From the NCBI GenBank assembly GCA_964058845.1, contig CAXKVR010000102.1, forward strand, positions 1-64,000: a stretch of DNA of 64,000 bases, read 5' to 3'. The notes below the pieces were generated by a model. The model saw nothing but the letters and a program-made list of their open reading frames with translations. It did no database searches and was not told the DNA's origin. Both the position numbers and the translations under genes were made by a program. Position 1 is the stretch's first letter, and every line of letters begins with the position of its first letter. This DNA comes from Carex sylvatica. Lineage: Eukaryota > Streptophyta > Magnoliopsida > Poales > Cyperaceae. Shown in pieces: positions 1 through 12,814 of this stretch.

Positions 1-65
1 TCAATGCAGTAATTGTTAACATATCATAAGTATTCCTACCAATAATTGCATGTACCTGCTTGCAG

Positions 66-121
66 ATCAACCTATTTCAATGCAAGAGAGACCTCTTGCC
101 ATTGTGGATACCTCAAAATAA
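66..121 (+). CDS. Possible last exon of a gene entering from the left
   Basis: A pyrimidine-rich stretch ends in TGCAG at 61-65. It is followed by a frame reading QPISMQERPLAIVDTSK and then TAA at 119-121. The first two bases complete a split codon. The acceptor context and the sensible peptide suggest a terminal exon whose upstream exons lie outside the window. I do not recognise the protein family, and 17 residues are too few to exclude chance. Confidence 0.3.
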
Positions 122-689
122 ACTGTAAGCTCTATTTTTTAGTTTTCTTTCTTTTCTTTGTATTCATTTTTATGCATTTTTTGCTAAAATTGTGTATTTT
201 TGAACTTCACAAAATGGAAAAGATGATCTTGTGATTACAAAAGGCTTCTAATTTCGTTTTCGCGCAATCGCTGACCGGAATTGGAGTTAAATTGATAGTT
301 AGTGCATAGTTAGGCACTGAACTGGAGAAACTACAAGTTTATAGCAATGACATTAAAAGCTTCATAATTGTAAGATAGGAAGGGCAAAGAAAATTTTAAA
401 TGTCAAAGAAGTTCCGTAAAGAAACAATAAAATAAAACGAAAAAATATTTTCATAAAAAAGAAAAGGAAATAAAATAAAAAGGTAAAATTTTAGACAATG
501 ATTTAACACTTTTGGAACTGGTATGTTACATGGTCCACTTTAGTTGGCTTGTACTGAGAGATGGACCATTTTGAAAAATTAAGAACAAATTCTGTGAACC
601 CCATGTGCCTCTGTATCTGTTAAATTGACATGTTGCGCATTACAAGAGGAGTCGAATAGGTGGGATTTACAAAATTCAAATAGCTTTCC
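122..689. other. Intergenic, AT-rich
   Basis: No gene is visible. The part nearest 690 should hold the 3' UTR of the minus-strand RRM gene. Confidence 0.5.
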
Positions 690-3600
690 TCAAGTCTCTG
701 CACCTTCAGCACTCGGTTCCTTTTCTTGCAATGACTCATCAGCTGCTTGTGACTCTGAGGCTGCAAAATATAAGAAAAACGAAACAAAAGAGATTGAATA
801 AACATAATTTCAGGGATTGAATCAACAACAATTTTCTTTCCTGTGTTTCAAGTCCTAAGTAGGCCTTTACCAGACAAGCTGTCATTACTGACTACTTACA
901 GTCATTCTAAAAAGGCGTCAACTTTATTACTAGTATAATATTGGTCAACATAAGGTATATATATCCTAAAGGTATTTAACTTGTACGGGGATCCGCCATA
1001 TATATAACCACAATGAAGGCATATTTAATTAGCTCAATAAAATACCGGGAGGGGTAACTGGTGCCCTTGGATTAGGGGGTGGCTGGAGCTGAAGGCTATG
1101 CAGAGATGAAGGAACAGGAGTTATGAAAGATGGGTCAATCAGAGCTGTCGGCTGTTGGATGTACGGTGATTGCGCACCCAATTGTGGAGATTGTAGGCCA
1201 GCTCTTGCATTTGTTGTAAACCCAATCTGATGATAATTGTATGGCTGCGGTGTGCCAGGCGATGGTGAGGTCTGCCCATACTGATAATACTGCGGACTCA
1301 TCTGACTGTACAGAGCCTGTTTTTGCATAAGAACACAAATTAAAATCCAAGAAAGCTTAAAATATGTGCGGTGCTGGACAAAGATCAAATTTCGGTGTTA
1401 GTTCAGCCGGTAAATACCAAAATAAACACAAACAAAGCAAAATAAATTAAAGTAACATATCTCTTTTATCTGATCATCCCAGTTTGTCACGGATACATAT
1501 TAAAAAAATTGGAATCATGATAGGTGATTGTATTATAATTTATTAGTATTAAACTTGTAACGCCAAACTTCTTTTAATTTGACAATCTTAAAAATAAAAC
1601 CTAAGAATTTAGATCCAACGTTACAGGTTTGATTTATATCATCCACGTATCATATTTATAAAAAAATGATGTGGTTTGATATAAATTTCATCATACATTT
1701 AGTGATTTAAAATTTAGTGATTCAAAACTAATAATTTTCATGCATCATCAAACATACTTAGATTAAAGGAAATTTTAGTTATGAGCTGCTATATTTCCAA
1801 TAAATGAGAGGGAGGGGCCCTCTCTGGAAGCATAAAGAATTAAGATACTATAAGGTGCACTAGCGGGTCCGGTCTGCCTTCCTGGACTGGCCTACACCTG
1901 TAAATGCCTTTTATTAACGGATCTACTGTCCATGTGACCAAGCGGGCCCCGGTAATTCATGAGCTGACCCGCTACGACCTGGTGCCTAATTACCACCTTA
2001 TCACATACATAATTATCCCCTTTCAGTCACTGTGCAATCTCTATTTTTTATAGTACAGGTGAAATCAGTTGTGGATAAGTCTTAGATTTATTTGATAAGA
2101 AAGAGACCCTTACTTGTTGGTAAGCATAATCAGCGTGGTAGGTGGGGTACCTGCAAAAGTGTACCAAGGTAAAAATAAGAGATGAGATGAACTGATTGAT
2201 CATGTTACTATAACTAGTTGCATGCCAGCGACAATTAATTGTCCAGTTTAAATTAAGCTAGAAAGGTGGGAGCCCCACTGCCCCAGGCTCAGCATCAATT
2301 GAATTATTTTTTTCTATTTCCTTGTTTCAAAAAGATAAAGCAAAAGAGTAGCATAGAAGAAATCAATCTATGCCTTGACAGCTGATCGCCTGCAGTCAAT
2401 TATTATGGGTCCACATGTGGCCACTGTGTTATGGTCACCGTATCCACACGGCTGTCGCTGCATGCAGTCAGATGCCATTTTGACTATATATGATCTAAGG
2501 TCTAAGGACCATGCGTAATCTTGAATTATCTTTCAGAAATGCGCATGCTTATGCATTTTCACTGGTAATCATTCACAAAAATGTTGCATGCAAAACCCGT
2601 TTTGGTTTATATCAAATATACCATTGTAATTGTTATATTGTCAAATAACATAACCTTTGTATTCTATTTTTCAACACATTCAGCTATATATATATATATA
2701 TATAAAAGAAAAATAACTCAGTCTATTTCTCACAGGGTTGAACATTTTTTCTTCCAGCCTTCATATTAATTTGTTATTAGAGTTCATGCAGGTAGCATTC
2801 CAAACTAGTTGCCTTAATAATTAGTGACAGGTGTTTGTGACATACATAAAGAGAAGCATCAAACAGAACTAACCCGTAATAACCGGGATACATTGCTGGA
2901 GAAGAAGGTTGCATTTGGGCTGGCAATCTCCCATAAACTGGTCTGATGTGCTGCTGTGGGCTGTAATACAGGCCCATTCCTTGACCTCTGCCTGCGCATT
3001 ACAAGAGAATAAAAATAATAAAGGCGCCACTCAAAACCATCAAACATCACGAGAATAAAAGATATAAAAAAAAATAAAGCTATCATAGATACGAGAGATT
3101 ATTCATCTCTATCTCCTCCATCGCTCGCATATTAGTCAGCCATGACTCAACTTTCTGACATCATGTCTGCCAGATTCTTTGGAGTGTGTAAAAAGCTATG
3201 GTTTGATGCAGGTCTATATGTCACTAGCCTACATGAATTTAATAGATATTTGTCCTTCGGAGCAGCCATTATGGATCAATTATTTTCACACAAGGCTTCT
3301 TATTTAATATTAAAAAAACATGCACTGTCAATTTGTTGGCAAAAAAAAAAAACACCGAATTTTTTGGAAATGTATCACTTAGTTATGTTTTTACATCAAA
3401 ACATCAAATTAGACTTTTAATCTATAGAAATCAAATGTAAATAAATTCTAAAATATATATAATTTTCATGCTGCGCATAAAAATAAATAAATCCAACATA
3501 TTTTACTTTAAACTATATAAAAAAATTATGAACAAGTTCAATTTTTTTGAAAATGATTAGGAGTCAATTGATTTTCATGTATTAAATGTGCATCCGGGTG

Positions 3601-6461
3601 GGACATAATAGGGTACATTATACTAGCCAGTTTCACAGAAAATCAAGTTAAATCTGGATAAGCCAGATCCAATTAGTTGACAGCGCAAGTGATAGTTAAC
3701 AGCTATAGTTAGTGCCGCCCTTCTTGTTACAATGATTACATGGATTTACCAATATTTAACCCAATATGTTAAATGCAAATGGAACGGTTAGATATTGATA
3801 AAATCTGAAGTTCTGAACTGTCCGGTTTAAGCAGACAGTTACCTGCCCTTGCTGTAAGTGCAGCAATAACAGCACATGTGACATGTAGTCCAAGACTATC
3901 TTTGGTTATTTGATTTAAAAATTCAACAAGAAAAGATAAGGGGAGTAATTTCGTAATAGTTCTCCAATTTTGTGACAAATAAATACTCATTTTTTAAACA
4001 ATCATGATAGAACAGTTAAATTTTGAGTGCAAAATGAACATAACACCCATAAATATTTACAGTATAATATTAAACATATTTATGATTGTATTATTTTAAT
4101 TTGTATAAATTTAGTATTTTATAAAATGTAGGCACTTGAATTGCATATTTTAATATATGAAATGTTTGCATATTACTTTTATTTTTATAGAAAAAATATT
4201 GTTTTATAAGTAATTAAATTGATATATAAAACTTTTTTATATATACATAAATATATCAAATGATATGAAATAAAATGTTATTATCAATTTAAAATTAATA
4301 TTGAAAGTAGTAAACATTAATTTTCATGATCATATTTAATTTAAATAAATTTATCAAGAGCATTATAGTTATTTTATATTAAAATAAGCTGATGCAGATA
4401 TGTTAAATTAGCAGTTTAGGAGTTAATTGTTGCAGATTAGAAAGTTCAAAAGTAAATTAATTTGTCACTAATAAATATTTAAATTCCTGTTTATCACAAA
4501 CTCAGAATTTAAAAACTCATGTCGCCTTACCCAAAAAAAATAATATATATAATAAGAATACGACCTACATTTCTTATGTCTTCCTAAGATCCAACAATTT
4601 TGTAATGATTGCAGATATATAACACCCAACCAATAGAAACTTACGATGAAAAATATTGTTTTTTTTATTTGCCGATCAATTTAATTTTCCGACCACAAAC
4701 TTAGCAAGGGTTTTTATATTTTACTCCCAAATTGAATAGTTAAACCCTAACCAATAAGGCCTTTTAGATTCTAATCCATGATTTAATAAATTAAATCCAA
4801 ACATAATAACTATTAATTGGTCCCCGTGTTGACAATTTTTTCCAGCCACAAGCTCTATCAAGGTCTTTTACTTCTACGCTCAAACATACTAAATAACTGG
4901 GTATTTTATATTCTAAGCCCTACTTAATATAATAAAATAAAACCTGCCTTATTTATACATTGGTCAATTTTTTTGCATAAACTAGCTAGTAGTAGTAGAT
5001 ATGTAGGTTGATAATATGAACAGTGAGGATATGTAGTCAGTTCAAATTGACTTAAGCTTGTCATGTCATCACCTAGGAATAGTTGCAACTCATAAAAAAA
5101 AAAAAAAAAAAAACAATTGTTGAAAGGTGTAAATTTTTAAATACAAAAAATCCTGGCATTATTTTCAAATGATTAAATGTGCTGGTGTATAACTGGCAGA
5201 AAACTCACCTGTTATCGTAGTTTTATATGTACTTATAATAGTTAATATTACTTGTAAAGTTGCCACCCTTGCATATGACAAGAATCCTACCTAATTAAGG
5301 GATAGCATTTGGGGTAGACATGCACCACACTTAGGCCAGGCTGGTATAGTCAAACTGATCCCAAATATAAACCTAGTTTTTCTGAGCTGGCATTGAACCA
5401 TTCTTTAAGCATTAATTAACGGGTCTACTTCATAACGGGTCTCTCTAATTCTTTCTCTACCCGTTCCATGTTATTTCTTTCTATGAACTCTTTGCTTGAA
5501 ATCACGCACATAGTATTGTAATACATGACAAACAGACTCAATGTATACTATCTCATCCTTATTTTCAATGCTGTGTCAATTTGATGAGATATCTCATTAG
5601 GGTTTTTTTCACCATACCTCGAGCGGTGAAGGGATGTGGTCGGCCGAGAGATGCAATGTTGCAATTGGATCGTCGACCGCCTATTATTGGGTTTGGATCA
5701 GCGACTGCCCTTCGTGCCGATTCAGACTCTCGGAAAGTTACCTGATAGGACCAGTATTTATTAGAGTTACTATGGCGTAAAATATCGCGATAATTTGTCC
5801 AAAAAGCGGGATGACGATAACGAAAATATCAATTGTATCGATGAAAAATATCTTTCTAATGAATTTCAAGAAAGGAAAGCAAAAATAAAGGTAAGTGGAA
5901 TTGGTCATGATCAAACTGCTAGTTGATCATATAGATCAAGATCAAGTTTGCAGAGAGAATAATTAGAAAAGTAGTTCTACCCCTAAAAGAACATATGATG
6001 GTGATAAAACACAAAAAACACATAAAATATTTTGGCATAATCAACAATCTAGAAAAACAAGTGATATAAACAGTATTTTTGTCAAAAAACAACTCAATAT
6101 TCCGATCGAAAGAAGATTATTCATCGCACACGCAACATCGATCATAACGATCAAAGTAAAACTTTTAACAAAAACAAAAGCAGGGAGACATCTTCAAAAC
6201 GATCATCGTTCCGTAACAAAAATAAGAAACTAAGAAAATGCTTACAAATCCATAGCCTTTAGACCTTCCCGTAATCCGATCGGTGATCACAACAGCTTCG
6301 AGAATTTCTCCGAATTGTGTGAAAAAGGCATGAAGTTCTTCACTGCTTGTTTCCCATGGTAACCCCCCAACAAAAATCTTCGTCTGGCTGGTGTCTCCGA
6401 ACCTTGACCGGAATTGCGGGGAAAAGTTAGATGACGATGCCACCGACGAAGATGCAGCCAT
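690..6461 (-). CDS. RRM-domain RNA-binding protein, ARP1/RBM24-38-like
   Basis: Six exons, read on the minus strand: 6461-6246, 5741-5618, 2991-2874, 2150-2114, 1316-1046 and 760-690. Phases agree at every junction and all introns are GT-AG, giving 278 residues. One RRM spans about residues 26-100: RNP2 is IFVGGL (29-34) and RNP1 is KGYGFVTF (68-75), split by intron 1. The RRM tail reads [17 protein letters not shown], typical of plant ARP1-type proteins. The rest is a Tyr/Pro/Gln-rich tail ([19 protein letters not shown], then [10 protein letters not shown]), which ends in an acidic EPSAEGAET. The family binds mRNA, often in the nucleus; targets here are unknown. The start is the first ATG after a CT-rich leader. 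Introns are long (intron 2 about 2.6 kb, intron 4 about 0.8 kb) and AT-rich. The 37-nt exon 4 is easily missed. I assign the subfamily by motif memory, without an alignment. Confidence 0.88.
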
Positions 6462-6620
6462 GATAAAGTTGCCCTTTCCCTCTCCCCCAAGAAAGAAGGG
6501 AGAGAGAGAGAGAGCGAAAGGAGGGAGAGAGGGATCAAAGACGAGAGAGAAAGAGAAGAGGGATCTAAGGAGAAGGAAATTAAGAACAGGTAATAGTGTG
6601 CAATTGTGCGCTGGATAGAG
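6462..6620 (-). promoter_or_regulatory. CT-rich 5' leader of the RRM gene
   Basis: On the minus strand, the 150 bases before the start codon are rich in CTCTCT and CTTTC runs, as is common in plant 5' UTRs and core promoters. More CT repeat appears on the plus strand around 6629-6680. The transcription start cannot be placed. Confidence 0.4.
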
Positions 6621-6829
6621 GGGTTTCTCTCTCTCTCTTCTTTAGTTGATTTCTCTCTCTTAATTGTCTCTCTGTCTCTCTAAGGTGTGTCTTTCTGTCC
6701 TTGCTGTCTCCTTCGTCAGACGGATCAAGGGGCGTCAGATGTGGATAGGACTTACTGGCATTCGTTTGATTCGGATTCATATAACCAAGTTTGGTATGGA
6801 TCCGTTTAACCAACCAACTGCTTAATTAA

Positions 6830-8620
6830 GATGTCTTCTGTTTAATTATCTAACTAATATACATTAACCTTAAATTCATTTACCGAGGGGATAAAGCACC
6901 ACTAGGCTTATTGATTAATGACAACATTTACTTGTATATTATTTATATATCATTATTTTACCACACTATTTAATTCAAGATTTGGATCAAAAATTGAATT
7001 TTGTGAATCATGTTTAAATATATATTTTTTTAACATAATTCACACTTCTCTTAATCATTTACAGAGAACTCACGCAATTTGACATGCTATTATATATTGA
7101 TGAATGAGTGGGTAGGCAAATTTTCCCTCTCAAAGAGTCTAATTATTTTCTTATAAAGGAAATAAATCATGACTTGGTAAAAGTATCATGATAAAATTAT
7201 AAATAAAGGAACAAGTAGGTAAGCATGTTGGGATTTAATTATGTTCTAAACTAAAATTAAGAATATGAGATAGAATTAATGTAGTCAAACTAACGACCTG
7301 GTAATTAGGAATGTAATTGAATTGATCAGGGAATAAGTCGTATAATGGACAAGGAAAAAAAAAAAAAAATACTGTTTTAGGGTCAAATAAGTTTTCCATA
7401 ATTAGAAATTAAAGTAAAAAAAGAAGATGATTTTTAATTTTTTATACAGGAATTATATATGGTAACTTCTAACCCAGTAATACATTTTTTTTTTCTTGTT
7501 ATACATTCTCAACCTTCCTTTGATTGATATATAATCTAATATTAGTTATTCGTTATATATATAACTGTTTTATTTAACAACTACAATATGTGGCACATTA
7601 AATGCAGTTAATTAAATTTACCGAGTTGCAGACGGCTGTTTTAAATTTCGCTCATTAATCTTTTTTTTTCTTATACCGAGTTAACTCGTAATCTCTGTTT
7701 ATCTTTTTAATGAATTGTTCGTACGCGTTTCGTGTACCATGTATCTTAAAGAAAGAATTCTCGTATATATAGTATGTTCCACTTGTGAGTAAGTTATTTG
7801 TTTAATATAACTCGTCTGGGTATTATCATCCAATTGTGAATTGTTTAATATAACCTTTGCTTATATATATTGCTCTTAAGTGGAGTATATCAATAAGTTA
7901 TATGTTTCCTCCTTTCATGATGACGTAATTAATTAAATCAACAAGTGACAAATTTACGAATAACATCAAAAAAATAATAAGAAGAAGAAAAGTAAAAAAA
8001 AAAAAACCGAGAAAAAATAGTAATAATGATGAGAGAATAATTACAAGAAGGATAATTAACATAAATTTTTGAAATTCAGATGAGAGAAATTCTTTGTTAT
8101 AATAACAAATATATTAAATAATTGAATGGATTGACCTCTAACCTTTACTAAAAAAAAAAAAAAAACTTAGCATAAACCATCCTATATATAATGCCAGCAG
8201 AAGCGTAGAGAAGGGAACTTTTAGCGCCTCATCAGAACGCAATTTCTTGCACGCAATATAAGCAGACCGAATCTCCCTGTGGGGCTAACCGGAGGGTGTG
8301 GAGAGCACTCGAATTTTTGACGCGTGCACAATTATTTTTATGTAGTTATTTTCATGCAATCAAGCTGCAAACAAATATATAAGTTCAATTCTACAAAATA
8401 TTTTGCATTTATCAGCTATGCGCGCGTCATATGCTTAAAACTTGTATGTATAATATAAATTTCTAACTATTATAGGATCTCAATGAAAAATGTCATGTCA
8501 CATCTGACATCGCATAATTCTTGTGCTGGCCTCAGGAAATCTGCTTCCACAGATCTACTGTTGAGATAAAAATGAGAGGCAAGTAGTATGGTAACGGATG
8601 AGTTATATTCATTATTTTTT
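6830..8620. other. Intergenic, AT-rich, no gene seen
   Basis: Poly-A/T runs and short simple repeats. No coding frame of interest and no clear transposon ends. Confidence 0.5.
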
Positions 8621-8629
8621 TTTTCGAAT

Positions 8630-9115
8630 ATGAATTCAGAAGAGTAGAGTTAAAATGCATAATTGTTTTTGTGCTTCACACGTTTTTAAAGTATGAATAG
8701 TTGATCCGAACCGTTCAATATAATTTTTTGTATTAAAATATGCTTATAAATTTCTTTTTTTCTTTTTTTTTTTATAAAAGTGGGTTATAAGTCCACCAAT
8801 ATTATTTACTCAACTAAACTATACATCAGAGGAATCTAGATACCGAACCACTGGTATCAAACCAGTGTTCATGCATAGAGCAAGTTTTATACATTTTGAA
8901 AACTTTTTATTATTTTTTAGATACATACAAAATTATTGTTTTCAGAAAATTTTAGACTATTTAAAATAATGATTTTGTACCTATCTAAAAAACTAGTAAA
9001 AAGATTCAACAAAATATAAAATTTGTTCTCCAAACACATTTTAATATGAAAATCATGTTCAGATCAACTGTTTCAATTTTGAAAACGAGAAAAAAGATGT
9101 GGAACATAATTAAAG
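8630..9115. repeat. Degenerate hairpin element, core-module family
   Basis: The left arm around 8690-8755 contains GATCCGAACCGTTCAATATAA and a decayed TATTAAAATATGCTT. The right arm around 8995-9085 contains AAAATTTGTTCTCCAAACAC followed by ATTTTAATATGAAAATCATG and ATCAACTGTTTC. These are inverted, diverged copies of the module seen more clearly in the next elements. About 120 bp near 8755-8880 look inserted. Confidence 0.5.
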
Positions 9116-9347
9116 CACAAAATCAATGGTGTATTTTAACCCTACAAATATATTCCAAATATTAATACAAAATCATCCCATATTTTACACAAAAATACAC
9201 ATTACATGTACGTCGTAAAAATTAACAACATAATATTTCTCTAGCAAATTTTGTTAAATAAAAAATACATAAAAATAATAAAATTAATCACTAATTATTA
9301 GCATAAATGAATATATATATATAGATATATATAGAGAGAGAGAGAGC

Positions 9348-9729
9348 TGGGCTATTGCACTTCATGAAGTAAATGGCATGGAATACTTCATGTCTATATT
9401 TTATGATTTTAAAGTTTAAATAGTCGATCCGAACCGTTCAACGTAATCTCCATATTAAATTGTGCTTGAAAACCAAATTTTATAATTTTTACAAATTTTT
9501 TACTATTTGTTTCAGTTTATTTTTTAAATCATTGATTTTTAATGGTTCACGATTTTATGAAAAACAATAATTTTAAAAATTCCAAAATAATAGTAAAAAA
9601 ATTTAGTCTCCAATCACTCTTAATGTGAAGATCATGTTGAATGTTTTGGATCAACTTTTCGATTTTTAGATTTTAAAATATGGACGTGAAGTAAAACATG
9701 TCATTTTCTTCATGAAGTACAATAGCCCA
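9348..9729. repeat. Hairpin element 1, TGGGCTATTG ends
   Basis: The ends are inverted repeats: TGGGCTATTGCACTTCATGAAG at the left and the reverse complement of TGGGCTATTGTACTTCATGAAG at the right. Inside, inverted copies of the shared module occur: GTCGATCCGAACCGTTCAACG plus TCTCCATATTAAATTGTGCTTG at left, and the reverse orientation of GGTCTCCAAGCACATTTTAATATGGAGATCA (diverged) at right. It is preceded by TA and GA microsatellites. No coding capacity. It looks like a foldback/MITE-type element. Confidence 0.7.
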
Positions 9730-9739
9730 AACAATCCAT

Positions 9740-10083
9740 TTGAAGTGGTCTACCAATTTGTTTATTGTTTTCAAAGTTCAAATAGTCGATTTGAAGTGCT
9801 CAACATGTTCTCCATATTAAAATGTGCTTGGAGACCACATTTACATTTTATTTTTTATTTTTTACTATTTTTTATGAATTTTTAAGAATCACTGTTTTAA
9901 AAAATATATATTATTGAAAACATGATTTAAAAAAATTCTTAAAAAATAATAAAAAATTCCAAAAATTTGGTCTCCAAGAACATTTCAATATGGATAACAC
10001 TTTGAGCACTTCAGATCGACTATTTGAACTTTGAAACCGCAAAAATTAGTTAGCAGTACCAAATCTCATGAACTACCACTTAA
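9740..10083. repeat. Hairpin element 2, AAGTGGT ends
   Basis: Left arm: TCAAATAGTCGATTTGAAGTGCTCAAC, then CTCCATATTAAAATGTGCTT and GGAGACCA. Right arm: TTTGGTCTCCAAGAACATTT, then GAGCACTTCAGATCGACTATTTGA, the reverse complement of the left with some mismatches. The outer ends (GAAGTGGT and ACCACTTA) also pair. The core is the same as in element 1, but the ends differ. Non-coding. Confidence 0.65.
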
Positions 10084-10093
10084 ATCTTAGCCA

Positions 10094-10097
<4 letters not shown>

Positions 10098-10143
<46 letters not shown>

Positions 10144-10163
10144 AGAGAGAGAGAGAGAGAGAG
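10098..10163. repeat. (TA)n followed by (GA)n microsatellite
   Basis: An uninterrupted TA run is followed by a GA run directly abutting hairpin element 3. The mirror arrangement, TC run then TA run, occurs at its other end (about 10581-10632). Confidence 0.9.
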
Positions 10164-10584
10164 ATAGGCTAATATACAATCGATTGTTCCTAGCCTCCCG
10201 TACAACCAAGTCATTTTCTGATTTTTAAAGTCCAAATGATCGATCCAAACTATTAGATGCCATCTCCATATTAAAATGTGCTTAGAGACCGAATTTTATA
10301 TTTTTTAGAATTTTTTTACTATTTATTAAGCCACTTTGAAAATCGCTAATCCAACGGTGGCTTACTAAACAGTAAAAATCAGACGCTACCGTTGGATTAG
10401 CGATTTTCAAAGTGACTTAATAAATAGTAAAAAAATTCTCAAAAATATAAAATTTGGTCTCCTAGCACATTTTAATATGGAGATCACATCTAATGATTTG
10501 GATCGATCATTTGGACTTTAAAAATTAAAAAACGACTTGGTTGCACGGGAGGCTAGGAACAATCGATTGTATATTAGCCTATCT
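10163..10584. repeat. Hairpin element 3, about 420-bp near-perfect palindrome
   Basis: The left arm starts GATAGGCTAATATACAATCG and the right arm ends with its exact reverse complement. Both arms carry TAGCCTCCCGT, the module around TCTCCATATTAAAATGTGCT, GAGACC, ATTTTTTTACTATTTATTAAG and CTAATCCAACGGT. Only about 25 bases at the centre do not pair. The arms are about 195-200 bp. Non-coding. A transcript across it would form a long hairpin RNA. GA/TC and TA runs flank it on both sides, as in microsatellite-targeting MITEs such as the rice Micron family. That comparison is from memory. Confidence 0.85.
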
Positions 10585-10591
10585 CTCTCTC

Positions 10592-10631
<40 letters not shown>

Positions 10632-10635
<4 letters not shown>

Positions 10636-10935
10636 TAATGGTTAAGCTCAAAATTTTATATTTTTTAGAATTTATTAAGATGGTTTGAAAATCTCAGTTT
10701 TTATTAAAATTTTGCACCATTGAAAAGCAACGATTTTCAAACCATCTTAATAAATAGTAAATAAATTTTAAAAAAAATATAAAATTTGGTCTCCAAGCAC
10801 ATTTTAATATAGATTGAACATTTAACGGTTTGAATCAACTGTTTGGACTTTGAAAATAAAAAAACCGAGTCGTTTGTTCTGGAGGCTAGGAAAAAACGTT
10901 TTGAGTTTAGCCCCTCTCTCTCTCTCTCTCAGTGT
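10632..10935. repeat. Hairpin element 4, left arm truncated
   Basis: It starts inside the module (CAAAATTTTATATTTTTTAGAA, TTAAGATGGTTTGAAAATC). It continues through the mirror (GATTTTCAAACCATCTTAA), then the right-arm module with AAAATTTGGTCTCCAAGCAC and GGTTTGAATCAACTGTTTGG. It ends with GGAGGCTAGGAAAAAACG followed by a CT run and TA repeats. The outer left arm is missing. Confidence 0.65.
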
Positions 10936-10939
10936 CTAT

Positions 10940-12325
10940 ATATATCAATAAATTATAAATCTTTATAAAAAAATGAAATATGAGCAGGTGTAGTTGAGTA
11001 ATTAGATTTAAAACTTGTTGGATTTGTAATAAAGATCAATTTTTTTATTTAAAAAAAAAGATATATGAATTTTTGAAATGGATATCCGAATTTTAAAAAA
11101 AATACCAGCATTACGATAATTATTTATCCGTATACGTATATATTTCCAAATTTAAAATTGTATCATTATGTGTGTATCTATACGTGGAATATATCTACAT
11201 CTATATCCATTATATATTTAGATATACTCAAATATATATATGAACAGATAATATTTTATTTGTTTACACCTCTTGAGCCAAGTCTTCCAACTTTAAATAT
11301 TCACAAAAAAGATTACAATTAAATTTGGAATATATGCGACCTTGAAAACATAAAATATTTTCTTAACAACTAGCAAATGCTGATTCTCCGCATAATATTT
11401 TCTTGAGATTTTATTGCGCTGACACTTTGTTAGTAAAAACAAAATTGTTAATATTTTGTCTTGGTCGTACAGGTTGCATAATGGGATGCGGAGATTATTA
11501 AATGTGTGCGTTTTGCTGTTAGATTTTTAGGTTTGGGAATTGTGATATAGTTTGTTATAAACCTGGCAGGTCTAGATTCCATGCACATGATCTTCTTTAT
11601 TATTATTTTGTCTCTTTTTAGGATCCGTATATAATTAAATTAAGTATGAAAATCACAAAGAGGACAAATGTTGGGTGCTTTGCCAGAATAATATAATAGA
11701 GGGTTTAGAATGTTTTTTTTTTTTTTTTTTCTTTCTAGTTTGAAACATTTATTAGTACGATAGATACATTTACATTGTGCCGAATATTTTTTAGACTTGT
11801 ATTTATGTTGAGTGTTGTGCCCATGTACGCATGCATGCATGTTTGTTGGAGGCGAATACTGGAATACAGGGGAGCTATTGTTAGTGGTTATACGAACTGA
11901 GAATTAAAAGCAATTCATGAAACTTACCAAGAAAAACTCAATTCTAAATGATAAATTGGAAAACACCAACTAAAAAACCTTTGCTCCAGTTATATTAGGT
12001 TCCAAGAAATTTCAAACAGATCAGGAAATAGAGTTTTTAAAGAGCACTTTCAAATCCATCTATCTTCACAACAAGATTCTGCTTGATAGTGTCAGTATCC
12101 TTGATGATCCTTTCATTGGTAATAACGATATCTTTGGAATTACAAAGTTATTATTATCCAACAATAGTCATTTTAATACAGTAGTATCGTATCTTCGTTA
12201 TTCATAAATTTATACATCAGAGAAAGTTCATTATACGAGTTCTCATGTATTTCTCATGACACAGTTTTTTAATGTTTTAAAAAAAAAAATACTTATTTGC
12301 ATCCAAATTAATTTGTTAAAATCTG
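10940..12325. other. Intergenic, no gene seen
   Basis: AT-rich sequence with TA-type simple repeats around 11150-11240 and a poly-T run near 11711-11730. No supported gene. Confidence 0.45.
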
Positions 12326-12329
12326 ACAC

Positions 12330-12812
12330 AAATGGTATGTTTGGATGTGTCAAGAATAGAGGCTATTCGGAATAGCAATGTGCATTCAAATAATATTTTT
12401 GCTATTCGGAATAGTTAGAATAACTGCTATTCTCTATTCCTTGTAAAAATTGGAATAGCTACTATTAAAAAATGTGAAGAGAGAGAAAAATGATTATTTC
12501 TCGGATTTTCGTTAACACAGTCCTGAAATGACAAAATTGACACTATTTTATGTTATCTCCATATTGTGATAATTCATTTAAAACTCCACTTGCCTATATT
12601 TCCTCTTAATTAGCACGTTGTTAACACTATCTATTATTTATTGGTTACAACTTACAACTCTCCACTATTTCAAATATACAATCCAAACAATAATTTTACT
12701 AATCCGAATAGCACTATTTTCATACTAATCTAAAAATCACTATTTTTTCTCTATTCTTACTTACGATTTTCAAATTTTACTATTCTAACTATTCTAGCTC
12801 TCATCCAAAATG
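12330..12812. mobile_element. Possible MITE with TTTGGATG ends
   Basis: The left end reads TGTTTGGATGTGTCAAGAATAG. The right end is the inverse of CATTTTGGATGAGAGCTAGAATAG. The terminal match is imperfect. The interior is non-coding and has repeated variants of CTATTCGGAATAG. I could not define a target duplication. Confidence 0.4.
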
Positions 12813-12814
12813 AA

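Noticed and set aside
1305..1316. Acceptor TACAG|T at 1305, skipping the 37-nt exon
   Set aside because: It keeps the frame, but a small exon at 2114-2150 has good splice sites and gives a better family fit.
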